Positions 44,482 to 56,039 of a stretch of DNA of 64,000 bases are shown here, piece by piece. Both the position numbers and the translations under genes were made by a program. The notes under the pieces are model-generated. The model saw only the letters and a program-made list of their open reading frames with translations. It searched no databases and was not told the origin of the DNA. The stretch comes from Gammaproteobacteria bacterium (GTDB taxonomy: Bacteria; Pseudomonadota; Gammaproteobacteria; Steroidobacterales; Steroidobacteraceae), in the NCBI GenBank assembly GCA_010027845.1, contig RGUL01000005.1, positions 1 through 64,000 on the forward strand, given 5' to 3'. The stretch's first letter is position 1; every line of letters begins with the position of its first letter.

Positions 44482-46622
44482 GCGAGCGACGCCGCGATCG
44501 GTAAACGCCGAATTCGTTGACCGGTCGCGGCGTGGATCGCGGCGCAAACCGCCGGCGCGATCGGCGGCGTGCCCGGCTCGCCGAGTCCGCCGAGCGGGCC
44601 GTCGCTCTCGACGATGTGCACGTCGATCTGCGGCACTTCGCTCATGCGTAGCACCGGATAGTCGGTGAAATTGCCCTGTACCGCGCGACCTTTGTCGATG
44701 GTGATTTCACCGGCGAGTGCCGCCGAGAGGCCGTAGATCACGGCGCTTTGCACTTGTGCGACCACCTGATCGGGATTGATCGCAAAACCGCAGTCGATGG
44801 CGCAAGTGACCCGGTGCACGCGGACGTTGCGGCCCTCGACCGAAACTTCCGCGACTTCGGCCACGATGCTGCCGAAGCTCTCGTGCAAAGCGATGCCGTG
44901 ATGACGGCCCGCAGGCAGCGGTTGTCCCCAACCGGCATTCTTCGCTGCGGCATCGAGCACGGCGAGCGCACGCGGCTGAGTCGCGAGCAATTCGCGACGG
45001 AAGGCATAGCCGTCTTGACCGGCGAGCGTTGCGAGCTCGTCGACGACGCCGTTGACTACGAAGCCGTGTATCGAATTGCCGACCGAGCGCCACCAAAGAT
45101 TGGTCACGACTTCGTCGGTGTCGTGCGATTCGACGCGTAAGTTCTGGAAACCGTAAAGCGTATTCGCCGCGCCCTCGAAACTCGACGGGTCGAAGCCGAG
45201 TTTGTCGATGATCGGTTTGCCGATGGGTGATTGTTTGAGCACCGGCTTGCCGACGACCGTTTGGTGATAGAAGAGAGGCTTACCGTCCGCGGTGAGTCCG
45301 GCGCGCACGCGACTGATGCTGTAGGGACGATAAAAGCCGCCGCGCATATCGTCTTCGCGCGTCCACACGACGTGCACGGGTCGACCGACACCGTTGGCAA
45401 CGTGCGCCGCTTCGACGGTAAAGTCGGAGTGCGTACTCGCACGGCGACCGAATCCGCCACCCAAAAATTGGGTGTGTAGTTCGACGTTCGCCGGTGGAAT
45501 GCCCAGTGCTTGCGCGACCAGATTCAAATCTTGCGATTGGTTCTGCGTGCCGACCCACAGTGTGCAGCGACCGTCTTTGACGAGTGCTGCAGCATTCATC
45601 GGCTCCATGCAGGCGTGGGCGAGGTAAGGAAGTTCGTATTCAACGTCAATTTTGCGCGCCGCGTTGGCGAGCGCATTTTTGACGTTGCCGACGTCCTTGC
45701 CGACGGTGCCGGGTTTCGCGGCCAGGCCGCGCCATTCGGCACGTAGGCTCGCGGTCGAAACGTTTTGGCCGGCGCTCTCGTCCCATTCGACTTGCAGCGC
45801 TTCACGACCTTTCAGTGCCGCCCAAGTGTTTTCCGCGATCACCGCGACACCACTCGGCACTTGTTTAACGTCGACGACGCCCTTTACGGCGCGTGCACGC
45901 GTCGCATCGAAGGATTTGACCTTGGCACCGAAACTCGGCGCGCGGGCGATTACGGCCTTCAGCATCTCGGGCGGTTGCACGTCGGAGCCGAATACTGCGC
46001 GCCCGGTGACTTTGACGACGTTATCGAGCCGCTTTTGCGGCTTGCCGACGTATTTGAAGCTGCCACGATCTTTGAGTTTGACGTTTTCTTTGGCAGGTAC
46101 CGGCAACTTCGCGGCGTCTTCTGCCAGCGAGGCGTAGGTCGCGCGCCGACCGCCGTTGCGTTCGACCACCGTGCCATCGTCAGTCGCGAGCGACTCGACG
46201 GGCACTTTCCAGCGCGCCGCCGCCGCCGACACCAACATTGTGCGCGCGGTGGCACCCATCAGACGCATCTGGTCGTAGGTGGAGATCGTGCTCATGCTGC
46301 CACCCGTGAACTGCATTTTGAGGAACGGGTGGTTGAAGGCTGGATCGACGGGCGCGAATTCGATCGTGAGTCGCTGTGGGTTCACGTCGAGCTCTTCGGC
46401 CAAAGTCATCGGCATGCCGGTGTAGATGCCTTGACCCATCTCGGCTTTGCCGAGCGTCATGGTGAAACTACCGTCGGTGCCGATGCGGACGAAAGCATTA
46501 GGCTTGAAGTCGAAGGGCGGCTTGCGATGCCCGAGTAATCGCGGCGCTACGACTACGCCGACGGTCGTGCCCGCAGCGACTACGCCGATACCGATCAAAA
46601 ATGCGCGACGATTGGTGCTCAT
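44478..46622 (-). CDS. iorB: Molybdenum hydroxylase large subunit (isoquinoline 1-oxidoreductase beta type)
   Basis: Xanthine-dehydrogenase-family catalytic subunit, 714 residues. The N-terminus [20 protein letters not shown] resembles a Tat signal/anchor, so it acts in the periplasm. Cofactor-binding blocks are seen: [49 protein letters not shown], and the catalytic Glu in [14 protein letters not shown]. The type resembles IorB and aldehyde-oxidising relatives; substrate cannot be told. It overlaps iorA by ATGA. Confidence 0.9.
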   Translation of the reverse strand: MSTNRRAFLIGIGVVAAGTTVGVVVAPRLLGHRKPPFDFKPNAFVRIGTDGSFTMTLGKAEMGQGIYTGMPMTLAEELDVNPQRLTIEFAPVDPAFNHPFLKMQFTGGSMSTISTYDQMRLMGATARTMLVSAAAARWKVPVESLATDDGTVVERNGGRRATYASLAEDAAKLPVPAKENVKLKDRGSFKYVGKPQKRLDNVVKVTGRAVFGSDVQPPEMLKAVIARAPSFGAKVKSFDATRARAVKGVVDVKQVPSGVAVIAENTWAALKGREALQVEWDESAGQNVSTASLRAEWRGLAAKPGTVGKDVGNVKNALANAARKIDVEYELPYLAHACMEPMNAAALVKDGRCTLWVGTQNQSQDLNLVAQALGIPPANVELHTQFLGGGFGRRASTHSDFTVEAAHVANGVGRPVHVVWTREDDMRGGFYRPYSISRVRAGLTADGKPLFYHQTVVGKPVLKQSPIGKPIIDKLGFDPSSFEGAANTLYGFQNLRVESHDTDEVVTNLWWRSVGNSIHGFVVNGVVDELATLAGQDGYAFRRELLATQPRALAVLDAAAKNAGWGQPLPAGRHHGIALHESFGSIVAEVAEVSVEGRNVRVHRVTCAIDCGFAINPDQVVAQVQSAVIYGLSAALAGEITIDKGRAVQGNFTDYPVLRMSEVPQIDVHIVESDGPLGGLGEPGTPPIAPAVCAAIHAATGQRIRRLPIAASLA

Positions 46623-47089
46623 GCGGCACCGCCGTTGCGCTTGATCTCGGCCGCGCGCTTGATCGCCGCACGGATGCGCGGATAAGTGCCACAACGACAA
46701 ATGTTGCCGTCCATCGCGGCGTCGATGTCTGCGTCGGTCGGATTGGCGTTCGACTCGACCAGCGCGACCGCCGACATGATTTGGCCGGACTGACAGTAGC
46801 CGCATTGCACGACGTCGAGTTCGATCCAGGCGCGCTGCACCGGGTGATCACCTTTGACGCCCAAGCTTTCGATCGTGGCGATCTTTGCGTTCGCCACCGA
46901 CGACACCGGCGTGACGCAGGAGCGCACGGGCTGACCGTCGACGTGCACGGTGCAGGCGCCGCATGCTGCCACACCGCAACCGTATTTCGTACCGGTGAGT
47001 TTCAGCAGATCGCGCAAGGCCCACAACAGGGGCATTTCCGGATCGGCATCGATTTGACGGGACTGACCGTTGACGTTGAGCGTGATCAA
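46619..47089 (-). CDS. iorA: Molybdenum hydroxylase [2Fe-2S] subunit
   Basis: The protein is 156 residues with two clusters. The plant-type ferredoxin motif is C-G-V-A-A-C-G-A-C, and the second cluster uses [11 protein letters not shown] and [14 protein letters not shown]. It passes electrons from the molybdopterin site to an acceptor; no FAD subunit is present, as in the IorAB type. ATG 47089. It is upstream of and overlaps iorB. No cytochrome partner is encoded nearby. Confidence 0.93.
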   Translation of the reverse strand: MITLNVNGQSRQIDADPEMPLLWALRDLLKLTGTKYGCGVAACGACTVHVDGQPVRSCVTPVSSVANAKIATIESLGVKGDHPVQRAWIELDVVQCGYCQSGQIMSAVALVESNANPTDADIDAAMDGNICRCGTYPRIRAAIKRAAEIKRNGGAA

Positions 47090-47145
47090 GGGATTTCTCC
47101 GGTTAAGATGCCGACAATATACCCAACTTGCGGGTCACCGGTCGT

Positions 47146-48567
47146 GTGCCGGGGGTTGATCGATTGGAACTCGAGTTCTTCGGCGCAGCGGGGGAGGTCA
47201 CCGGGTCGTGTCACGTGTTGCACGTGGCGGGCCGTCGCGTGTTGCTCGATTGTGGTCTGATCCAAGGCGGACACGATGCCGCCGAACGGAATCGACGCCC
47301 CTTTCCGTTCGCCGCGCACGACATTGATGCCGTTTTGTTGAGTCACGCACACATCGATCATTGCGGTCGATTGCCGCTGCTCGTACAACGCGGTTTTCGG
47401 GGCCCGATCTACACCAACGCTGCGTGCCGCGATCTGTTACCGATTTTGCTGCGCGACACCGCCGAACTCGCCGCGCGCGACGCCGAACGCAGCAATCGTT
47501 GGCGCGATCCGCAACAGCCGCCCGTCGTGCCCTTGTTTAATTCGGACGACGTTGACGAAACGTTAGAACGCATCCGCACGCTGCGTTACGACGAGCGGAC
47601 GAAAATTTTTCCGGGTCTCGAAGTGTGCGCGCGCGATGCCGGGCATATCTTAGGATCTTCCAGTCTGGAACTCTGGTGCACGGAAGGTTCGCTCGCCCGT
47701 AAAATCGTCTTCAGCGGTGACCTCGGCCAATACGACTCGCCGATCTTGCAAGACCCACATCGTTTCGAAACTGCCGATCTAGTTTTGATGGAATGTACGT
47801 ACGGCGAGCGTCTGCATCGCGATCGTGCGGCGACGGTGCGCGAACTCGGCGATATCATCGCTGCTGCGGGTCACGATCGGGGTAACGTATTGATCCCGGC
47901 ATTCGCGATCGGCCGCAGCCAAGAACTACTGTATCTCCTCGGCAAAAATTTCGATGCTTGGCAGTTACAGCGCTGGCAAATATTTCTCGATAGCCCGATG
48001 GCGATCGAAGCGAGCACGGTTTATTGGCGACACGCAGAGCGCTACGACGCAGAGGCGTTGCGGATGCGTGCGGCGTTCACCGCGATGCCGGTGCTGACGA
48101 ATCTGCACCTTTGTCGAACGCCCGACGAGTCGCGCGCCATCAACGCCTTACGCTCGCATGCGCTGGTGATCGCCGGCAGCGGCATGTGTAACGGCGGTCG
48201 AATACTGCATCACCTCGCGCACAACCTTGAACGACACGAATGTCACGTCGTGATCACCGGCTTCCAGGCGCCGGGCACGCTCGGGCGGGCGCTCGTCGAT
48301 CGTGCGCCGTTCGTGCGCATTCACGGCCACTCCATCCGCGTCGCGGCCAAAGTGCACACCTTGGGTGGGCTTTCGGCGCACGGTGATCAGGATGACCTCT
48401 TGAAATGGTATGAAAGCTTCGGTGATCGCCCGCCGGTTTGCCTGGTGCACGGCGAGCCACGCTCCGCCGCTGCGTTGCGTGCCAAACTCGAGTCGCGGGG
48501 TAGCCGCGCGCGAGTGGCCGCCGCCGGTGATCGACTCGATCTCGCGACTATGGAGATTTCGCAATGA
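47146..48567 (+). CDS. Metallo-beta-lactamase/beta-CASP nuclease (CPSF-like)
   Basis: About 473 residues. The metal motif SHAHIDHCGRLP follows GAAGEVTGSCHVL near the start; SGDLGQYDSPIL and MECTYGERLH carry later ligands. The beta-CASP and RMMBL parts end the protein (VITGFQAPGTLGRALVD, HTLGGLSAHGDQDDL). Such proteins are RNA endo/exonucleases of the CPSF73/YSH1 or RNase J group. Start uncertain: GTG 47146 chosen, with TTG 47128 and TTG 47164 possible; 47164 begins MELEFFGAAGEV, close to the family start. First gene of a six-gene operon. Confidence 0.88.
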   Translation: MPGVDRLELEFFGAAGEVTGSCHVLHVAGRRVLLDCGLIQGGHDAAERNRRPFPFAAHDIDAVLLSHAHIDHCGRLPLLVQRGFRGPIYTNAACRDLLPILLRDTAELAARDAERSNRWRDPQQPPVVPLFNSDDVDETLERIRTLRYDERTKIFPGLEVCARDAGHILGSSSLELWCTEGSLARKIVFSGDLGQYDSPILQDPHRFETADLVLMECTYGERLHRDRAATVRELGDIIAAAGHDRGNVLIPAFAIGRSQELLYLLGKNFDAWQLQRWQIFLDSPMAIEASTVYWRHAERYDAEALRMRAAFTAMPVLTNLHLCRTPDESRAINALRSHALVIAGSGMCNGGRILHHLAHNLERHECHVVITGFQAPGTLGRALVDRAPFVRIHGHSIRVAAKVHTLGGLSAHGDQDDLLKWYESFGDRPPVCLVHGEPRSAAALRAKLESRGSRARVAAAGDRLDLATMEISQ

Positions 48568-49358
48568 ATGCTACGACCAATCGAATTCGTCGCTCGATAT
48601 CTTTGGCTGTGCTCGCCGTGCTGCTGCCCGCGGCGATCTTCGTGAGTGATGCGGTGCATGCAGCGTCGACTGCTGGGCGTGTGCTCGTCGTCGGTGCGAC
48701 GGGCGGCACCGGTCGAGAAGTCGTGCAACAAGCGCGCGCCAAAGGGTACAAAGTTCGCGCCTTGGTGCGCGACGCGGACAAAGCCCGGACGTTGCTCGGT
48801 AGCGACGTCGAACTCGTGGTGGGCGATGTACGCACCGACGGTACATTCGAACGCGCCGTCAAAGGTGTCGACTACGTCGTCTCGGCGCTCGGTTCGAATA
48901 GTCGCAACGACCCGACCAACAAACCGGAGGCGATCGACTACGGTGCGGTGAAATCACTCGCGGCTGCGGCCGCCGCTGCCAAGGTCAAACAAATCGTGTT
49001 GGTGTCGTCGATCGGCGTGACCGATCCGAATGCGCCCCTAAATCGGATGTTCGACAACATCTTGCTGTGGAAATTCAAAGGCGAGGAGGCCGTGCGCGGC
49101 TCGGGCGTGGCGTACACGATCGTCCGGCCGGGCGGTCTGACGAACGACGCCGGCGGTCAACGGCGCATCAAAACTACGCAAGGCGATCCGCGCGGTGCCG
49201 GTGGCCGTATTCCACGGGCCGACGTCGCTGCGATTTGCGTGAATGCACTCGGCCGTCGCGATGCCGAGCGACGAACTTTCGAAGTCGTCTCCGACGAGGC
49301 TCAAGGCACTGTCGATTGGAATACGTTCTTCGCCGGACTAACCGCCGATGCTCGCTGA
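48564..49358 (+). CDS. NAD(P)-binding Rossmann protein with a signal peptide
   Basis: The protein is 264 residues of the NmrA/atypical SDR type. VLVVGATGGTGREVVQQA is the nucleotide loop, followed by VVGDVRTDGTFERAV, VLVSSIGVTDPNAPLN and YTIVRPGGL. Before it sits a convincing signal peptide or anchor (ISLAVLAVLLPAAIFVSDAVHA), odd for a cofactor-using enzyme. A start at an internal codon would remove the signal, but the ATGA overlap with the nuclease stop favours ATG 48564. The 3' end overlaps the translocase gene by 11 bases. Confidence 0.85.
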   Translation: MNATTNRIRRSISLAVLAVLLPAAIFVSDAVHAASTAGRVLVVGATGGTGREVVQQARAKGYKVRALVRDADKARTLLGSDVELVVGDVRTDGTFERAVKGVDYVVSALGSNSRNDPTNKPEAIDYGAVKSLAAAAAAAKVKQIVLVSSIGVTDPNAPLNRMFDNILLWKFKGEEAVRGSGVAYTIVRPGGLTNDAGGQRRIKTTQGDPRGAGGRIPRADVAAICVNALGRRDAERRTFEVVSDEAQGTVDWNTFFAGLTADAR

Positions 49359-50643
49359 CGGCGGATTTTTGCAGCGCCAGTTGGCGCGTCTCGCGAAGGT
49401 CGAGCCGCGCGAAACCGGCGCCGTGTTGGCGTCGTTCTTTTTATTCTTCTTCGTGCTCGGTAGTTATTTCGCCGTGCGACCGGTGCGCGAGACCATCGCC
49501 ACCCTGCTCGGTCGCGAGCGCGTCGCCGATCTTTGGTTGTACACCGCGTTATTTTCGATTGCGATCGTGCCGATCTACGGTTGGTTGGTCGCGCGCGTGC
49601 GACGCGGTGTGCTGCTTCCGGCGATTTACGGCGGTGTCGCACTGATCCTCGCCGGCATCGGCTCGTCGTTGCAGATCGACGAGGGTAATCTCGGTATCGG
49701 CGCATTCTTTTACGTTTGGATCAGCGTCTTGAATTTGATGCTGGTGTCGGTGTTCTGGAGCTTCCTGCTCGAGATGTTCGATTCGGAGCAAGCTAAACGC
49801 TTGTTCGGTTTCGTTGCTGCCGGTGGCACGCTGGGCGCTTTGATCGGTCCGTTCACCGCCGGCATGTTGGTCGATCGTATCGGTAATGCCGGCGTGCTTT
49901 ATCTCGGCGCCGCGGGATTCTTGGGCGCCATCGTCTGTCAGCGGGTGTTGATCAAAATTTGGAATCGCGACGGTAGTGGTCGCGAAAACGCATCCGATGC
50001 GCCGCGCACCGATCACGGTCTGGGCGGCAATCCGTTTGCGGGCATCGCCATCGTCTTGCGCTCACCCTATCTGCTCGGAATCGCGCTGTTCGTCGTTTTG
50101 CTATCGGCGGTCAACACCTTCCTTTATTTTGAGCAGTTGCGCATCGTCAGCGATTCGTTCACCGACACCAAGCAGCGCACCGAGATGTTCGCGACCATCG
50201 ATTTCACCGTGCAGTCGCTGACCATCGTCTCGCAGCTGTTTCTCACTGGCCGCATCGCCTCCGCGCTCGGCGTGCGCAGTTTGCTCACCTTCGTGCCGGT
50301 GGTGATGATCTTGGGGTTCGCGTTGCTGTCGGTGTTCAACGTCTTCGGCATGATCGCGACTCTGCTGGTCGTGCGTCGCTTTGGTGAATACTCCTTCATC
50401 CGTCCCGGACGCGAAATGCTTTGGAGCCGGCTCGATACCGAGACGAAGTACAAAGCCAAAAGTTTCGTCGACGTGCCCGTCTATCGCGCTGCCGACTATG
50501 TCGGTGCGCAGGCAAAAACTGCGATCGACGCGATGGGGACCTCGCCCGCAGGTGCGGCCTTGATCGGCTCTGCGCTCGCGGCGATTTGGGCGGTCAATGG
50601 TTGGCTGCTCGGGCGTCGGCACGATTCGAATGGGGGTAACTAA
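49348..50643 (+). CDS. NTP/NDP translocase-like membrane transporter
   Basis: The protein is 431 residues with about twelve hydrophobic helices. It resembles the ATP/ADP carrier family of intracellular bacteria and plastids and its free-living relatives: FFLFFFVLGSYFAVRPVRETIATLLG in pieces, NLMLVSVFWSFLLEMFDSEQAKRLFG and VRRFGEYSFIRPGREMLW are distinctive. Transport of nucleotides is not proven for relatives in free-living bacteria. Start and stop overlap or nearly touch the neighbours, so it is co-translated with them. Confidence 0.85.
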   Translation: MLADGGFLQRQLARLAKVEPRETGAVLASFFLFFFVLGSYFAVRPVRETIATLLGRERVADLWLYTALFSIAIVPIYGWLVARVRRGVLLPAIYGGVALILAGIGSSLQIDEGNLGIGAFFYVWISVLNLMLVSVFWSFLLEMFDSEQAKRLFGFVAAGGTLGALIGPFTAGMLVDRIGNAGVLYLGAAGFLGAIVCQRVLIKIWNRDGSGRENASDAPRTDHGLGGNPFAGIAIVLRSPYLLGIALFVVLLSAVNTFLYFEQLRIVSDSFTDTKQRTEMFATIDFTVQSLTIVSQLFLTGRIASALGVRSLLTFVPVVMILGFALLSVFNVFGMIATLLVVRRFGEYSFIRPGREMLWSRLDTETKYKAKSFVDVPVYRAADYVGAQAKTAIDAMGTSPAGAALIGSALAAIWAVNGWLLGRRHDSNGGN

Positions 50644-50645
50644 AA

Positions 50646-51980
50646 ATGAGCGATAACGAAAATAAATCGAACTGGTTTCACGTCGACGAGACCCAAGAGG
50701 CGCAGAGCGCCGATAGCCCGCACGCACCGTTGCGCGACGATCAGCGTCGCGATGCACTGCCGCTGCTAACGCTGGCATTCGGTTGGGGCTTTTTGGTGAC
50801 CGGACTTTTGGTCGGCAGTTCGTTGGGTTCGGGGCTGTATTTTCCGGACCTGCTGCGCAATGCGATGTGGGGCAACATCGTCAATTTCGTGGTCGGCGGT
50901 TTGGTCGGGTACATGGGTTACCAAACCGCTTGTAACAGCGGACTGCTGTATCGCCTCACCTACGGCAATGTCGGTGCATATTTGCCGGTGTTGTTTCTCG
51001 CGGCGCTTACGATCGGCTGGCAAGGCATCGTGGTCGGTGCGTTCGGCTTGACGTGGTCCGGTAGTTTCGACAGCCCGCTCTTCTATCCGATCGCGCTGTT
51101 CGCCGGCGTGCTCTACACCTTGACCACACTCTACGGCGTGAAGGGGCTGGAGAAAGTGGCCGTCCCTTCGACCGTGATACTCGCGCTCGTCGGGTTATAT
51201 GCCGCTTGGTTTAACGTCGATAAAGCGGGCGGATGGGAGGCGTTTTTGGCGCTGTCTAAAACGGCCGCCACGAAAAAACCGCTCAGCGATACGGATGCCA
51301 TCAACATCGTGATCGGTTCATGGGTCGTCGGTGGCGTGGTGATGGCGGAGTACACGCGTTTCGCGCGCCAAGCCTGGGTCGCGATCGCGATTCCTTTCGT
51401 GGTGCTCGTAGCGACGCAGATCTTTCTGCAAGTCATCGGCGCGATGGGCGGCATCGTCTCCGGCAATTTCGATTTCAGCGCGTATCTCATGACAGCGGGC
51501 GTGGTGGTCGGCACCATCGGACTCGTCGCCATGAGTCTCGCGCTGTGGACGACCGGCGATACGAACCTTTATTTGCCGGCGATCCAAACGGCGAGCGTGT
51601 TCCACTTGCCGAAGCGCGTCACCATCATCGTGTGCGGCGCCATCGGCACCGTACTCGGGCTCGGTATCTACCAGCATTTCATGGACTGGATCGACCAGAT
51701 CGCGAATCTCGTTCCGCCGCTCATCGGGCCGATCATCGTCGACTACTACATCTTCCACGGCCGGCATTACGACACGTCGGCGCTCGCAGAATTACCGGCG
51801 TGGAATCCCGTCGCCGTGCTGTCGTTCGCTGCCGGTATCGTCGCGGCGTATGCGTACACGCCGTCTTGGATGGCATCGGGCTTGTGGGGCTTGCTCGTCT
51901 CGATGGGCGCCTACCTCGTATTGTTCGGCGGTGCACGGATATTCGGCATCCGTCTCGGATACTCGAAAGTTCGCGGCTAA
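50646..51980 (+). CDS. NCS1-type (cytosine permease-like) transporter
   Basis: The protein is 444 residues with twelve hydrophobic segments. The NCS1 nucleobase:cation symporter pattern is seen: FGWGFLVTGLLVGSSLGSGL near the first helix, TYGNVGAYLPVLF, FGLTWSG, VMAEYTRFARQ, MDWIDQIANLVPPLIGPI and DYYIFHGRHY. It is CodB-like; the substrate could be cytosine or another base. It starts three bases after the translocase stop and its TAA shares a base with the next ATG. Confidence 0.87.
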   Translation: MSDNENKSNWFHVDETQEAQSADSPHAPLRDDQRRDALPLLTLAFGWGFLVTGLLVGSSLGSGLYFPDLLRNAMWGNIVNFVVGGLVGYMGYQTACNSGLLYRLTYGNVGAYLPVLFLAALTIGWQGIVVGAFGLTWSGSFDSPLFYPIALFAGVLYTLTTLYGVKGLEKVAVPSTVILALVGLYAAWFNVDKAGGWEAFLALSKTAATKKPLSDTDAINIVIGSWVVGGVVMAEYTRFARQAWVAIAIPFVVLVATQIFLQVIGAMGGIVSGNFDFSAYLMTAGVVVGTIGLVAMSLALWTTGDTNLYLPAIQTASVFHLPKRVTIIVCGAIGTVLGLGIYQHFMDWIDQIANLVPPLIGPIIVDYYIFHGRHYDTSALAELPAWNPVAVLSFAAGIVAAYAYTPSWMASGLWGLLVSMGAYLVLFGGARIFGIRLGYSKVRG

Positions 51981-52900
51981 TGTTGCGTGTAGCGGTAATC
52001 GCTCTGCTCGCATGCGCCGCACTGTGCGTGGTGCCGGCGCGTGCTGATGACGTGAGTGCTGCGCAGCGCCGTGCCGCTTTGGAACTTTTGAATGCCGTCG
52101 CGAGCGGCGAGGCCCAAGCGCTGGCGGATGCCGTGCATCCGGACGAGCGCGATCGTGTGCGGGCATCGTTACTCGTAAAGCTGCGCGACGAGGCGAGCCG
52201 TAACGACGACACGCTGCGTGGACGGTTTTTCGGCACCGCTCGGCCGTTGGCCGAAATCGAACGTCTAACCAGCGCGGATTTTTGTACGGTGTTGCTAAAG
52301 CGTACTTTTTGGCGCGGGCGGCCGTTCGAAGACGTCAAAGGTCTGTCAGCGGTGCGCGATGGCGATCTCGTGCACGTGCTCGTCAAAGGACGGCAGGCCA
52401 AAGATCGTGGCAAGACCGAAGTGCTCGCGAGCGTGACGCTGTTGCCCTACGGCAAAGAATGGAAAGCGGCCTGGCCTAGCGAGATCGCCGCGCAACTCGA
52501 AGATCTCGAGTCGAATCGCGGTCGAACGACCCCTTCGGGTGCCGCCGCACCGACGGCCTCGCGGTCGACGGCGAAAAATCCACCCGGCGTGTTGACGTTA
52601 TTGGATGCCGCCGAGAAAGCGCTCGTCGAGAATCGTTGCGACGTCTATTACCGCGAGCACCTCAGCCCGAATTTTCGTAAGACGCAGTCGTCACGGGTGC
52701 TCGACACCTTGATCGCGAGTTGTCGGCGCAGCATCGCCAATCGCGAACTTTTGATCGCAGCCCTGCGCATCGTGCGACCGGCAGCACCGAATTTCGAAGC
52801 CGGCGGAACTCGAGCGGTCTACGATGTGTCTGGACAAGGACTGCCGTTCGATCGTTTTGCGCTCGAACAGGTCGGCGATCGTTGGTACGTCGCAGAGTGA
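51980..52900 (+). CDS. Secreted protein of unknown function
   Basis: The protein is 306 residues with a signal peptide (AVIALLACAALCVVPARA). No family is recognised. The N-terminal part (AAQRRAALELLNAVASGEAQALADAV) and a second segment (AEKALVENRCDVYYREHLSPNFRK) look like weak repeats of a helical unit, each followed by a short beta-rich part. A Ser/Thr/Pro linker (about residues 180-200) separates two domains. It begins on the permease stop (TAATG), so it is in the same operon, and precedes the lipocalin gene by 31 bases. Confidence 0.75.
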   Translation: MLRVAVIALLACAALCVVPARADDVSAAQRRAALELLNAVASGEAQALADAVHPDERDRVRASLLVKLRDEASRNDDTLRGRFFGTARPLAEIERLTSADFCTVLLKRTFWRGRPFEDVKGLSAVRDGDLVHVLVKGRQAKDRGKTEVLASVTLLPYGKEWKAAWPSEIAAQLEDLESNRGRTTPSGAAAPTASRSTAKNPPGVLTLLDAAEKALVENRCDVYYREHLSPNFRKTQSSRVLDTLIASCRRSIANRELLIAALRIVRPAAPNFEAGGTRAVYDVSGQGLPFDRFALEQVGDRWYVAE

Positions 52901-52931
52901 CGAGTTGCCGAACGACGAAAGGAGATCGTCC

Positions 52932-53792
52932 ATGAAATTACGAATTTTGCTGTTTGCTGTCGTCACGGCGCTCGCCGGTTGTGCGGTCTCGCCGGAGAAG
53001 GTGACCGTCCCGGCCGTGAAGCAGGTCGAACTCGCCCGCTTCATGGGTCCGTGGTACGTGATCGCCAATATCCCAACTTTCATCGAAACCGAGGCCTACA
53101 ACGCCGTCGAGTCCTACGAACTGAATCCGGACGGCACGATCCACACCACCTTCACCTTCAACAAGGGCGCGCTCGACGGCCCCCCGAAGAAGTACGAGCC
53201 GAAAGGGTTCGTCGTGCCGGGCACCGGCAACGCCATTTGGGGCATGCGCTTCGTGTGGCCGATCAAGGCCGAGTACGTGATCTCGCACGTGGATGCGACC
53301 TATTCCGAGACCATCATCGCCCGTAGTTCTCGCGATTACGTCTGGATCATGGCGAGAACACCGTCGATCTCCGCCGAACGTTATCAATCCCTGGTCGAAA
53401 AAGTCGGCGCCCTCGGTTACGACGTCGGCAAGTTGCGCAAAGTGCCGCACAACCCGCTGCCAAGCGCAGCGAAAGTGTCGGCCGAGGCCGTGCAGACTCG
53501 TCTGGGATCGGCCGTCGGCGCGCCGGTGCTGCTCGACGTGCGCACTGCGGAGGAGTTCGCGGCCGGCCACCTGCCAGGGGCGAAGAACATCCCCTACGAT
53601 CAAATTCCTAGCCGAATCAAAGAGTTGAAGTCGGCGCAGGATAGCGAAATCGTGGTCTACTGCCGCACCGGCCGACGCGCCGGCATCGCCATCGACACCC
53701 TATTGGGCGCCGGTTTCCGCAAGCTCGGCCACCTCGAAGGTGATTACGAAGCCTGGTCCGCTGCCGGTCGACCGGTGAGCACCAGCCCCTAA
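52932..53792 (+). CDS. Lipocalin-rhodanese fusion lipoprotein
   Basis: The protein is 286 residues. Lipobox TALAGCAVS makes it a lipoprotein. The N-terminal domain is a Blc-type bacterial lipocalin: ARFMGPWYVIANIPTFIE, then EPKGFVVPG and VDATYSETIIARSSRDYVWIMART. After a linker the C-terminal 100 residues form a rhodanese domain: LLDVRTAEEFAAGHLPGAKN and the active site VVYCRTGRRAG. AAAGGAG precedes ATG 52932. It could bind a lipid or peroxidised fatty acid and act on sulfur, but that is inference. The fusion has an intact frame with no sign of joining two genes. Confidence 0.9.
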   Translation: MKLRILLFAVVTALAGCAVSPEKVTVPAVKQVELARFMGPWYVIANIPTFIETEAYNAVESYELNPDGTIHTTFTFNKGALDGPPKKYEPKGFVVPGTGNAIWGMRFVWPIKAEYVISHVDATYSETIIARSSRDYVWIMARTPSISAERYQSLVEKVGALGYDVGKLRKVPHNPLPSAAKVSAEAVQTRLGSAVGAPVLLDVRTAEEFAAGHLPGAKNIPYDQIPSRIKELKSAQDSEIVVYCRTGRRAGIAIDTLLGAGFRKLGHLEGDYEAWSAAGRPVSTSP

Positions 53793-53830
53793 TTCACCTC
53801 TACCTCGGTCGCCGCAGGCCACGAAACTCG

Positions 53831-53846
53831 CGGGGACCCGGCCCCG
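53831..53846 (+). terminator. Hairpin before the methylmalonyl-CoA mutase gene
   Basis: CGGGG-ACCCGG-CCCCG is a perfect five-pair stem directly before the ATG at 53847. It could end transcription from the lipocalin operon or structure the mutase leader. There is no T run. It would hide a ribosome site for ATG 53847, favouring the start at 53880. Confidence 0.35.
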
Positions 53847-53879
53847 ATGAGTAAACTTCTCGTTTTCTCAGGGGCCTGC

Positions 53880-56025
<2,146 letters not shown>

Positions 56026-56039
<14 letters not shown>

